The notes beneath the pieces are model-generated. The model did not search any database. It saw only the letters and a program-made list of their open reading frames with translations, and was not told the origin of the DNA. This document shows positions 26,563 to 35,201 of a stretch of 64,000 nt of DNA, one piece after another. Location of the stretch: the NCBI RefSeq assembly GCF_000067165.1, contig NC_010162.1:10273501-10337500 (forward strand), written 5' to 3'. The first letter of the stretch is position 1. Each line of letters starts with the position of its first letter. This stretch comes from Sorangium cellulosum So ce56. GTDB lineage: Bacteria > Myxococcota_A > Polyangia > Polyangiales > Polyangiaceae. The position numbers were made by a program, and so were the translations under genes.

Positions 26563-27184
26563 GTTGCGGTCGATCCCGGAGAGCGGCTCGGTCGGGAGAC
26601 GAGAGCTCGGGCATACGGTTACGCCGCCGGAGCAGGGTGGAGTGCAGAAGTGAAAGGCTGCCGCTCCAGCTCACCGGGGTCGCCTGGAACGGCGACCTCG
26701 GCCATGACACCTTTCCTCATCGCGGGCGCTCCACCCGGGGGGTCGGGCTCCTCCACGGTCCCTCGGTCAGGCGCCCGCTTCGGTCGCTGCGCGGTGGGGC
26801 GCGTGTGTCCGGAGCACAGGAAAGCAGATCTTCATGGGAATGTCGCTGGCTCCCCTCGGTTACGGGGCTGCCCACGGCACGCGCGCCGCGGCATCCAAAG
26901 CGGGAGCGCGGTGCAGAGAGGAGCACGGCGCTGTCCATCGCACCCTCTTGGGTTGGGGCGGAGCCTGGCTTCACGGCGCGACGTCGCGCGACGTCGCCAG
27001 GGAGACGAGGTGGCTGGAGTCCGGCTCGACCGGTCGCCCCCAGCACCCGATGACCGACGGGGAGGTGGCGAGCGCGGGTTCTTGACGCGCGTTGAGGGGA
27101 GAGGGGGACACCTCTCGAATTATTTTCAAGCAAGGTGCTGTTCAGCAGTTGACAACTCTAGCTATTCATGGGACGCGAGATCCA
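26563..27184. other. Intergenic, no supported gene
   Basis: Several overlapping frames are open on both strands, as expected from GC bias. None has a recognisable domain, ribosome binding site or consistent codon use. Probably old coding DNA that is decaying, or regulatory sequence for the gene at 27185. The last ~70 bp (TTGACAACTCTAGCTATTCA) are AT-richer than the surroundings and include TTGACA and TAGCTAT-like motifs, a possible promoter for that gene. Confidence 0.5.
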
Positions 27185-27637
27185 ATGAACAACGTCGAAA
27201 CCGAGATCAAAAGCCACGTTGATGCATTCGTCTCTCAGCTGAGCGGACTTGTCCGCAAAGCGGCTCTCGAGGCCGTCGCCAACGCCCTGCGAGGCGAGGG
27301 CCAGCCGGCCGCTGCGGCCGCCGCGCCGCGCAAGGCGGGTCGGGCCAAGGCCGCTCCCCAGCAGCCTGCGGAGGTCAAGAAGGCGGTCGGTCGCCCCGCT
27401 CGCGCCGCGAAGCCCACCCGCAAGAAGGGCGAGAAGCGCTCGAAGGAAGAGCTCGCCGCCATGACGCAGAAGGTCCTGGAGCACATCCGGAGCAACAGCG
27501 GCCAGGGCGTCGAGCAGATCGCCAAGGATCTGGGCACCACCACGAAGGAGCTGACCCTCCCGATTCGGAAGCTGCTCGTCGAGAAGAAGATCACGTCGAA
27601 AGGAGAGAAGCGGGCTACCAAGTACTTTTCCCGCTGA
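27185..27637 (+). CDS. Small basic DNA-binding protein with C-terminal winged helix
   Basis: Protein of 150 aa. The N-terminal helix (VETEIKSHVDAFVSQLSGLV) may oligomerise. A long Lys/Arg/Ala/Pro linker (KKAVGRPARAAKPTRKKGEK) follows; it contains a GRP-type AT-hook-like core. The end is a compact helix-turn-helix (VLEHIRSNSGQGVEQIAKDL, GTTTKELTLPIRKLLVEKKI, TSKGEKRATKYFSR). This arrangement resembles myxobacterial histone-like or AT-hook proteins that shape the nucleoid or regulate genes. ATG 27185 starts the conserved-looking part; the longer frame from 27092 is not needed. It stands alone in a gene-poor stretch. Confidence 0.85.
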   Translation: MNNVETEIKSHVDAFVSQLSGLVRKAALEAVANALRGEGQPAAAAAAPRKAGRAKAAPQQPAEVKKAVGRPARAAKPTRKKGEKRSKEELAAMTQKVLEHIRSNSGQGVEQIAKDLGTTTKELTLPIRKLLVEKKITSKGEKRATKYFSR

Positions 27638-28865
27638 AGCCGGCATCGACGCTCTCCAGAGGGGTCCGGCCAAACCGACCGAGGTCGACGTCCCGCCTTC
27701 CCGCAAGCCCAGCAGGGGAAATCGCGGCGAGCCGGGAGCTGTCCCGGCAGGCGCGGAGACGTCGCACCTCGGAGCGGAGCAAGCTCCGCAGCCGTACACG
27801 CCGCTGGATGCCCCTCAGGAAGTCCCGCCAAGCCATGTCGTCTCGTCGTAGGACGACGGAGAAATCCGCGCATAAAGCGCGTCAACTGCCGCCCGACCGC
27901 TGCTGAGCGGATCCGCCTTGTGGCACGGCGCAGGCGGCGCCGCTCCGCGATCGCGTCTGTGCACACATGTCCGCTCTGGTGCCCAGGACGCTGGGTTACC
28001 GAGCCGCCATGCCCGTGCGCTTGTCGGCGTCGGATCGGGAAAGACCACCACGTCATGCCCCCTGAGCCCCAACATATCGTGGGGCATCATCGAAGGACCA
28101 CCACATCTAGTTTCGTGCATCGGCGATCGCGTCGGGTCTCCTGTCACGCGGCGCTGACGCGGCCTCGAAACGGACGCTGGGGCGTGAGGCGGGGCCGAGC
28201 TCCAAGGACACGAAAGGGAGGGTCACCGGCGCGACGCGGCGCAGGAGTCCGGTCATCCGGGGCCGGACTCCCGCCGGGCAATGCTCGCTGCGTGGAGCCG
28301 TGAGCGTGGCCGGGACTGCCGACATGGCAGAGCACGATCGGCGCCGCGCAAGCGTCGTTGCTGTGAACGCCCGACCCGCTCCGCCCATCCGGCGCCCTTC
28401 TCGACGATGACGCGGCGCCCTCGGAGCCGCACCGGACCTGGCTGGCCCGGAGCTCAACGCACCTTCACGGACACCTGGACAGGACGCCCCAGGCGGATAT
28501 CGCGGCCTTGCAACGTGGGCGAGGCTGACGCCTGGCTAAGGAGGAGCCGCCGGAGGCCTATCGACCTCTGGCGAACAGGAAGGGACATGGGCGGCGGGGC
28601 TCCTTCGCCAGGCCCGTGGGACAAGCATGGTCTGTGCCATCAGGGCAATCGCTCCACCCGATAGCGCGGCTCGTGTACCGAGAGGAGCCGCGAGAGCGAC
28701 GCGTCAACCTACTGGACAGGTTCTAACCATCCGCGGTGTTCGAGCAACTGGGCGATGCACAAGAGGCCGCACGCCGGATCGGACACCCCGGCAACGACCG
28801 CTGACGCTCGGGGCGCGGTGACGGCGGTGGGAGGATGAGAGCTCGCGGGGAAGGGCGACTCGGGC
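27638..28865. other. Long gene-poor stretch, likely decayed
   Basis: About 1.2 kb without a credible gene. On the minus strand near 28455-28550 a short frame reads SPTLQGRDIRLGRPVQVSVK and then stops. It has the look of a protein C-terminal strand, but too little remains to name it. All other frames are short, Arg/Pro-rich shadows. Together with the amidohydrolase remnant this marks 25.1-28.9 kb as eroding sequence. Confidence 0.5.
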
Positions 28866-30113
28866 TCAGCGCTGGGCTCGGCTCCCGACGATGAGGACAT
28901 TCGAGAAGGGCGTTTTCCCCCAGGCGGGCACCGTCTCGCAGGAGAAGCCGAGCTGCTCGAGGAGCGCCGCGATCTCTCGGGCGGGACGGAAGCGCACACG
29001 CTCGCCCCGGTTGAATCGAAGCGCGGTGAAGACACGCTCCTCAAGGAGCGTGATCGAGCTCCTCAAGCCGCGCTCGGTGTCCGCCTCGCGGACGAGCAGG
29101 CGCCCGCCCGGGCGAACCGCGGCCGCCGCGCGCCGCAGGATCGCGTCCTGCTCTTCCACGCGGAAGTAGTGGAGCAGGTCGATGAGCAGCACGGTGTCTG
29201 CAGTTCCGAGCTCGGCCTCGCGCGCATCTGCGCACCAGAACTCGGCGTCGAGCGGAGGGCGGGCGTGGGCCGCGCGCTGCGGGCCGGACGACTCGGACGA
29301 GCGCGGGAGAGATGCGCCGGAGCCCTCGCCGGCCGCGCGCCGGGCGTCCTCTATCTTGGCTCGGTCCCAGTCGAACCCACGCGTGCGCTCGGCCCTCCCC
29401 AGCTCGAGCAGGAGAATCGGCAGCTGGCCAGCCCCGGTCCCGATATCGAGGACCTCCCCGAGCGCGCCGGGGCGGTCGCCTGCGATGTCGGCAATCAACC
29501 GGGCGATGGGGTCGCCGAGCAGCTTGAAGCGGACATAGTGAAAACGGGTACGCTGCGCCGGCGTGGCGCCCTCAGGCGGGCTGTACCTCCCGGCGACGCG
29601 CTCGACCGCGTGGACCCACGGCGGCGCATCGCCGGGGAGCCGATACGGCTCCATCCTGCTGCTCTGCTGCGAGGGAGCGCGGCGCCGCTTCAGCGTGACG
29701 AGGACGAAGATCAGGCCGCCGCCGAGCGCCGCGAGCGCGAGCCCGACCACGGGAGCGCCGAGGAACATGTACTCGGGGAAGTCCGAAAGCGCTTGCGCCC
29801 AGCTCATCTTTTCGTGGAGGCGCAGCCAGCGACCCGTGCGGATGTACGCTCCGACCTGGACCTCGGCCGTGAGGAGCGCTGGCGCAAACAAGGGGTTGGA
29901 GATGTTCGCAGCGACCCAGGCAATCGCTGCATCCAGACGGAACCACAGGCAGAGGAGGAGCACGAGCGGCGTGTGGCAGCCGAAGATCGGCTGCGACCCG
30001 ATGAACAGGCCGATCGCGACCGCCACGGCGGTCCGGCCGGCGGACAGCTCGCTGCCACGGAGCTCACGCCACGCGCGGCGCGCCTCCTCTCGGAGGAGAG
30101 AGTATTTCGCCAA
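28866..30113 (-). CDS. DUF2062 membrane protein fused to a class I SAM methyltransferase
   Basis: Protein of 415 aa with two parts. Residues ~20-145 are a DUF2062 domain with membrane segments: AVAVAIGLFIGSQPIFGCHT, VLLLCLWFRLDAAIAWVAAN, NPLFAPALLTAEVQVGAYI. A linker follows, then (from ~190) a Rossmann methyltransferase: VLDIGTGAGQLPILLLELG (motif I, 221-239), WCADAREAELGTADTVLLID, and RPGGRLLVREADTERGLRSS. The fusion would tether a methyltransferase to the inner membrane; the substrate is unknown. The first codon is TTG, four bases after the stop of the TPR gene, so expression is probably coupled to it. Confidence 0.85.
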   Translation of the reverse strand: MAKYSLLREEARRAWRELRGSELSAGRTAVAVAIGLFIGSQPIFGCHTPLVLLLCLWFRLDAAIAWVAANISNPLFAPALLTAEVQVGAYIRTGRWLRLHEKMSWAQALSDFPEYMFLGAPVVGLALAALGGGLIFVLVTLKRRRAPSQQSSRMEPYRLPGDAPPWVHAVERVAGRYSPPEGATPAQRTRFHYVRFKLLGDPIARLIADIAGDRPGALGEVLDIGTGAGQLPILLLELGRAERTRGFDWDRAKIEDARRAAGEGSGASLPRSSESSGPQRAAHARPPLDAEFWCADAREAELGTADTVLLIDLLHYFRVEEQDAILRRAAAAVRPGGRLLVREADTERGLRSSITLLEERVFTALRFNRGERVRFRPAREIAALLEQLGFSCETVPAWGKTPFSNVLIVGSRAQR

Positions 30114-30116
30114 CGT

Positions 30117-30989
30117 TCAGGGTTTGCTTTCCCGTGCAGCACGATCCGTCTCACCTGCTGCATCGGCCGTCGTCTTGGAGAGGATGTCGCTCACGGTCGT
30201 GGGTGTCGCCTCGTCGAGCGCGTCCCACGTACCGCCCGCCGCGGCGGCCGGCGCCGGCTCGCCTGACACAGCGCCCGCGGCGCGCCCGCTCCGCTGCGCC
30301 TCCAGCGAGCGAAGGTACATCTTCGCCGTCCTGTTGTCGGGATCGATGGCGAGCGCCTCGCGCCACTCGGCGCTCGCCTGATCGGGCGCGCCGAGGGAGA
30401 GCAGCGCGACCCCGAGCAGCACGCGCGCTGGTGCGTACTTCGGGTTCGCGTCGCGCGCGGCGGCGTAATGCTCGCGAGCGAGCGCCAGATTCCCGGCGTC
30501 GCGGTACATCGTCCCGAGGCGCAGCTGAAGATCGACGAACGTCGGACACAGCGCCACAGCCCGCGTGAGCTCGGCGATCGCTTCCTGCGCGCAACCGGCG
30601 TCGGCATAGGCCTGCGCGAGATCGGCGTGCATGTTGGCGATCTTGCCGCGCGCGAACGGGTCGAGGACGCCGCCTCCCCCTTCGCCGCGGCGGATGCGAG
30701 AGTAGACATGCCGCGCGGCCTCGTATTTGCCGAGGTCGTTGTAGGTGACGGCGAGGTTCAGCAGCGCTTCCGTGTAGTGCTCGTTGAGCTGCACCGCGCG
30801 CTCGAAGTGGGCTTCGGCCGCGAGGAAATCACCGCGTTCGTGGAGAATGACGCCGAGCATGTTGTAGACGTCCGCGAAGCGGTCGGTCTTCTCGATGATC
30901 TGCCGCAGGGCGTGCTCCGCGAGATCGTACTCGCGCCGCTCGTAGTGCTCCCTGCCGAGAACCAGGAGTTGCTTCAGCCGGTCGTCCAT
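30117..30989 (-). CDS. TPR-repeat protein
   Basis: Protein of 290 aa built from about six tetratricopeptide repeats. Recognisable units include YNMLGVILHERGDFLAAEAH, ALLNLAVTYNDLGKYEAARH, MHADLAQAYADAGCAQEAIA and LQLRLGTMYRDAGNLALARE. Further repeats extend to ~225, then a variable Ala/Pro tail. It is soluble and lacks a signal peptide. TPR proteins act as scaffolds for protein complexes. It is the promoter-proximal member of the pair with the DUF2062-methyltransferase gene. ATG 30989 was chosen because it precedes the first repeat; the frame remains open far upstream but only as antisense to the M23 gene. Confidence 0.9.
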   Translation of the reverse strand: MDDRLKQLLVLGREHYERREYDLAEHALRQIIEKTDRFADVYNMLGVILHERGDFLAAEAHFERAVQLNEHYTEALLNLAVTYNDLGKYEAARHVYSRIRRGEGGGGVLDPFARGKIANMHADLAQAYADAGCAQEAIAELTRAVALCPTFVDLQLRLGTMYRDAGNLALAREHYAAARDANPKYAPARVLLGVALLSLGAPDQASAEWREALAIDPDNRTAKMYLRSLEAQRSGRAAGAVSGEPAPAAAAGGTWDALDEATPTTVSDILSKTTADAAGETDRAARESKP

Positions 30990-31106
30990 CAGGCCCGTCA
31001 GCTTACGCGACCGGCGTACGATGGGATCTGCCTTCCGCGCAACCCTTGCGTCGGCCAGGGAGTCGCGCGGTTGCAACCCCGTCGATGCCTTGGTACGCAC
31101 GTCGGC

Positions 31107-33194
31107 GTGCCGAGTGCAGTACCCCAGAACCCGCTCGAGGCCTCCGGAGCGCCGGGCGCCGAGGACCGCGCCAGGGGGCGGAGCGGAGAGGCCGGCAGCG
31201 CGGCGGAGCCTGGCGCCGCTGTCCCGCAAGACGGGCCGCGCGCGGAGCCCGGCGCCGCTGTCCCGCAGGACGCGCCGCGCGCGGAGATCGTGCGCATCGG
31301 CGCGGCCGAGGACGTCGCGGACGACGCGCTCGACGCCCCCAGCAGACCGGCCACGCCGCCGCTGACCGCGCCGCTTCAGGGCGGTCGCCGGGGCGAGGGC
31401 GCTCCGGCCGCTCCCTGGTCGCGCAGCAGCGAGCTGCGCGCGCGCGCGGCGTCGACGTGGCCGCCGCAGCTCCCTCCTCCTTCTTCTCGCGGGCGCGCAT
31501 CGGCGCCCTGGTCGCGCGGCAGCGATCCGCGCGCGCAGCCCCTGCGGTCGCCGTCGCTCATGGACGGCGGTCCCCACGCGGGCCCCGGCTCGACGGACGG
31601 CCCGCGGCTTCCTCCCGGCCTCAGCCGGCCCCCTCCAGGACCGCACCTGTCGCCGCGCATGACCGCGGTCTTCGGCGGCATCTTCGGCCTCGCGACGCTC
31701 ACCTCGCTCATCGCGCTGCTGATCCAGGGCGTCCCGGTGCGCGACGAGCGCGCGCTGGTCGCGGCGAGCCCGGCGGCCTCGGCAGCAGGTACGGACGGGG
31801 CCGCCGGGCCGTCCTCCGTGCCCGAGGTGAAGACCAAGCAGCGCACCCCGCTGCCCGGCCCATGGCGGATCTCCGAGCTCGGGAAGGATCCTTCCGTGCT
31901 CCTGGTGAGCGACGTGATGGACCGCCGGTCGTTCATCACGGCCCTCGACGAGAAGGGCGTGCCGAAGGCGCAGATCTACCGGATCATGAAGGCCTTCGAC
32001 GGGCTGCGGAAGTTCGACAAGTGCGGCCGCAAGGACCGGTTCACGGTCGCGATGGATCGCTCCACGCGCCGCGTCCGCGCCTTCGAGTACGAGGTCTCGG
32101 CGAGCGAGATCTACCAGGCGAGGGACGACGCGGCCGGGCTGCTCAAGGGCGCCGCGCTCGACATGAAGATCGCCGAGGAGGAGGTCGTCGCCTCCTTCTA
32201 CGTGGGGAAGGATCTCGCCGACGCGATCCGGGCGGGGGGCCTGGAGTCCGGCGTGCTCGACGCGATCGACGACGCGCTGAACGGGCGCCTCTCGACGGAG
32301 AGCTTCGAGGAGGGGAGCACGGTCCGGCTGATCGCCGTCGAAGAGACGGCGCTCGGGATGTTCTCCCGGTACAAGAAGGTCATCGCGCTCGAGTACAGGC
32401 CCGCGGATCCCGCGGAGAAGCCGGTGCGCATCTACGATTTCAAGGGGCAAGAGGCCCGCGGCACGTTCGATGAGCGCGGCCGGCAGCCGCACGCCGGCGG
32501 CTGGCGCGCGCCGCTCCCGGGCGCGCCCGTGACGTCGAAGTTCAACCCGCAGCGGATGCACCCCGTGCTGAAGAAGAGGATGCCCCACAACGGGACGGAC
32601 TTCGGCGCGCCGACGGGAACGCCGGTGTACTCGGCGTATCGCGGCGTGGTCGACTGGGTCGGTCCGGCGGGTCCGAGCGGCAACCTCGTCACGGTGGCGC
32701 ACCCGAACGGGGTCACCACCGGCTATGCGCACCTGTCGAGGTATGCCCCCGGGATCAAGGCGGGCATGAAGGTGGGTACCCACCAGCTCGTCGGCTACGT
32801 CGGGTCGACGGGCCGCTCGACGGGCCCTCACCTTCACTTCACCGCGAAGAGGGACGGCAAGTACTTCGATGCCGAGACGCTCCAGCTCGATGGAGAGCGC
32901 GTGATGCCCGCCATCGATCGCGCGGCGTTCGCCGCGGCGAAGGAAGCGCTCGACAAGCGGCTCGACGCCATTCCGCTGCCCGAACCGCCGCCCGAACCGG
33001 CGAAGCCGGAGGCGGCAGAGCCTCCCTCGCCGCCGCTCGCGGCCACCGGCAGCGAGGCCTCGGCCGCCGCGGCGCCGGACGTCGGACCGAGCGGACCGAA
33101 CGAGCACGAAGCGCAGCCGCCGGAAGGCGCCGGGGACGACGAGGGCGAGCTCATCGAAGGCGCCGATCTCAAGAGCCCGCCGGAAGCGATGTGA
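31107..33194 (+). CDS. Membrane-anchored M23 family metallopeptidase with long Pro-rich N-terminus
   Basis: Protein of ~695 aa. The first ~180 residues are a Pro/Ala/Arg-rich, probably cytoplasmic region, then one membrane helix (GGIFGLATLTSLIALLIQGV, ~190-209). A periplasmic linker domain follows. The LytM/M23 peptidase domain (~475-600) has RMHPVLKKRMPHNGTDFGAP (HxGxD zinc motif) and TGPHLHFTAKRDGK (HxH). A ~110-residue acidic Pro/Ala tail follows. M23 enzymes cut peptidoglycan cross-links or activate other cell-wall hydrolases. Start at GTG 31107 is tentative; the promoter lies between this gene and the divergent TPR gene. Confidence 0.88.
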   Translation: MPSAVPQNPLEASGAPGAEDRARGRSGEAGSAAEPGAAVPQDGPRAEPGAAVPQDAPRAEIVRIGAAEDVADDALDAPSRPATPPLTAPLQGGRRGEGAPAAPWSRSSELRARAASTWPPQLPPPSSRGRASAPWSRGSDPRAQPLRSPSLMDGGPHAGPGSTDGPRLPPGLSRPPPGPHLSPRMTAVFGGIFGLATLTSLIALLIQGVPVRDERALVAASPAASAAGTDGAAGPSSVPEVKTKQRTPLPGPWRISELGKDPSVLLVSDVMDRRSFITALDEKGVPKAQIYRIMKAFDGLRKFDKCGRKDRFTVAMDRSTRRVRAFEYEVSASEIYQARDDAAGLLKGAALDMKIAEEEVVASFYVGKDLADAIRAGGLESGVLDAIDDALNGRLSTESFEEGSTVRLIAVEETALGMFSRYKKVIALEYRPADPAEKPVRIYDFKGQEARGTFDERGRQPHAGGWRAPLPGAPVTSKFNPQRMHPVLKKRMPHNGTDFGAPTGTPVYSAYRGVVDWVGPAGPSGNLVTVAHPNGVTTGYAHLSRYAPGIKAGMKVGTHQLVGYVGSTGRSTGPHLHFTAKRDGKYFDAETLQLDGERVMPAIDRAAFAAAKEALDKRLDAIPLPEPPPEPAKPEAAEPPSPPLAATGSEASAAAAPDVGPSGPNEHEAQPPEGAGDDEGELIEGADLKSPPEAM

Positions 33195-33412
33195 CGCCGA
33201 GCGGACCGAGAGGTCTGCTCGATGAGAACTGACGCCGAGCGGGCCGAGAGGTCCGCTCGATGAGAACAGACGCCGAGGGACGAGCTGCCCCGTCCTCGGC
33301 GCCTTCGCGGCATCGGGCAGACAAAACGCACCGAGGACGCGGAGGGGGAAACCCTCGCGTCCTCGATGTCCTTGCCATGCCGTCCATCCCGATGGGCGGC
33401 GGCCCAGGCCTG

Positions 33413-33805
33413 CTACCGCTTCGAGTACTGGAAGCGCTTGCGGGCGCCGGGCTGGCCGTACTTCTTGCGCTCCTTCTTGCGCGCGTCGCGCGTGAGGAAG
33501 CCCGCGCGCTTGAGCGACGGCCTGCGCTCCGGATCGAGCTCGCAGAGGGCGCGCGCGATGCCGTGCCGCATCGCCTCGGCCTGCGCGCTGTGGCCGCCAC
33601 CGACCACGGTCGCGCTCACGTCGAACTGATCGAGCAGCTCGAGCAGCTCCAGCGATTGACGCATCACCATGCGCGAGGTCTCGCGGACGAAGTAATCGTC
33701 AGCGGGCCTCTGGTTCACCTTGATGTTGCCGGTGCCCGGCGAGAGGAAGACGCGCGCAACGGCGGTCTTACGCTTACCAGTGGCGTACGTTCTCGTTTCC
33801 GTCAT
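33413..33805 (-). CDS. rpsI: 30S ribosomal protein S9
   Basis: Protein of 130 aa, complete. Diagnostic regions: YATGKRKTAVARVFLSPGTG at the start, VVGGGHSAQAEAMRHGIARA in the middle and the basic tail KKYGQPGARKRFQYSKR that reaches the ribosomal decoding site. The start lies eight bases after the rplM stop, so the two are translated as a coupled pair, the common bacterial arrangement for L13-S9. Confidence 0.98.
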   Translation of the reverse strand: MTETRTYATGKRKTAVARVFLSPGTGNIKVNQRPADDYFVRETSRMVMRQSLELLELLDQFDVSATVVGGGHSAQAEAMRHGIARALCELDPERRPSLKRAGFLTRDARKKERKKYGQPGARKRFQYSKR

Positions 33806-33813
33806 GGCTTTGC

Positions 33814-34263
33814 TCAGCTGTAGCTAAGGGGCTGCGGCTTCTGCGCCGCGTGGGGGTGATCGGGACCGGCGTAGACCTTGAGCTTGGTGAGGAGCTCGCG
33901 CCCGAGCACGTTCTTCGGGAGCATGCCCTTCACGGCCTTCTGGATCGGGAGCTCCGGCTTGCGCTCGAGCAGGTGACCGTACGACTCGGAACGGAAGCCG
34001 CCCGGCTCGCCGCTGTGCCGCACGTAGTTCTTCTGCTGGAGCTTGCGGCCCGTCAGAAGGACCTTCTTGGCGTTCACGACGATCACGAAGTCGCCGGTGT
34101 CGACGTGCGGCGTGAACGTGGGCTTGTTCTTGCCGCGGAGCACCGTGGCGATGCGGCTGGCAAGGCGGCCGAGGGGCTTGCCTTCCGCGTCGATCACCCA
34201 CCACGTACGCTCGTTGCGGGCCTCCGCAGGCTTGGCGGAAAAGGACTTGGGCTGAGGATTCAT
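33814..34263 (-). CDS. rplM: 50S ribosomal protein L13
   Basis: Protein of 149 aa. Family signatures: RTWWVIDAEGKPLGRLASRI, GKNKPTFTPHVDTGDFVIVV, SGEPGGFRSESYGHLLERKP and KGMLPKNVLGRELLTKLKVY. The ATG at 34263 gives an N-terminus slightly longer than that of E. coli. First gene of the rplM-rpsI operon; the ~470-bp upstream gap (34264-34737) must hold its promoter and contains no other gene that I can support. Confidence 0.97.
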   Translation of the reverse strand: MNPQPKSFSAKPAEARNERTWWVIDAEGKPLGRLASRIATVLRGKNKPTFTPHVDTGDFVIVVNAKKVLLTGRKLQQKNYVRHSGEPGGFRSESYGHLLERKPELPIQKAVKGMLPKNVLGRELLTKLKVYAGPDHPHAAQKPQPLSYS

Positions 34264-34736
34264 TGGGCGAAAAACTCCGGAAGGGCGCCTGCCAAAAAGG
34301 GGCGCCACTTCTACAAGGCGGCCCTTCGCCTGTCAAGCGTCTCAGGCTTCTGCGGGGGCATCGTCGTCGTCCGGCGAGCGTTGGTCAAGCGGGGTTTGTC
34401 GACAAGCCGCCGGCGTCCGTCCGTCACGTCGCTCTCGTCCGTCCCGCCGCGCACCGCTGGCTTGTCTCGGGCTCCCATATTTCTCTTATTTGCCCGACCA
34501 TCCAGCTCGCCAGGGCGTTGAACCAGGCAGCGCCTCAGCCGCATCGACGGCGAACGAGCCCAAAGCTCCCCCTCGAACGCCGCGCCAGGCAACACTGCGA
34601 CGAGAAGACGCGGCGGTCGAGCGACCGGCCGATCCCGTCTCCTTGCTCATCGTTCACGTCACATCGCTCGCCGACGTCCTGCTGGCTCGCTTGAAGGAGC
34701 GCATCGCGGCAAGGAGTCGATCGACGGTTCAGCTCA

Positions 34737-34822
<86 letters not shown>

Positions 34823-34927
34823 CGATACAACTTCAACGCGCCCCGCTTCTGCCGGACCGGCGCCGCTCGAGAGAGAGCGGGCGGTCAGAGCCCACCTGCT
34901 TCAACGGGGGCAAGCAGCCAAGCGTAG

Positions 34928-35014
34928 CGGAGAGAGCGGGATTCGAACCCGCGGTACCCTTGCGGGTACACCTGATTTCGAATCAGGCACCTTCGGCCTC
35001 TCGGTCACCTCTCC
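34928..35014 (-). tRNA. tRNA-Ser (anticodon CGA)
   Basis: Class II tRNA with the same acceptor start (GGAGAGGTGACCGAGAGG). The anticodon loop is TTCGAAA in the stem CCTGA/TCAGG, giving CGA (reads UCG). Long variable arm (TGTACCCGCAAGGGTACC). Its acceptor and T-arm regions nearly match the first tRNA, suggesting an origin by duplication and anticodon change. No encoded CCA. Confidence 0.95.
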
Positions 35015-35201
35015 GCCGGCGAACATGGCAAAGCGGGGCCGGCTGGTCAAGCATCTCCTGACCACCGACCGGTCCGGAGGTGCGCTTTCGGCGCCGAGGC
35101 CCCCGCCAGCAGCCCGGAGCGCGCTCCCGGGCCGCGCTCGTCGTCGAGCCTGCGGCGCTCTGGCGCGGCAAGATCCGCGGCGCCGCACGGCGGGAGCGGC
35201 C

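Noticed and set aside
28455..28550. A C-terminal fragment of an outer-membrane protein (RDIRLGRPVQVSVKVR)
   Set aside because: Too short to assign, and no upstream part of the same protein is recognisable.
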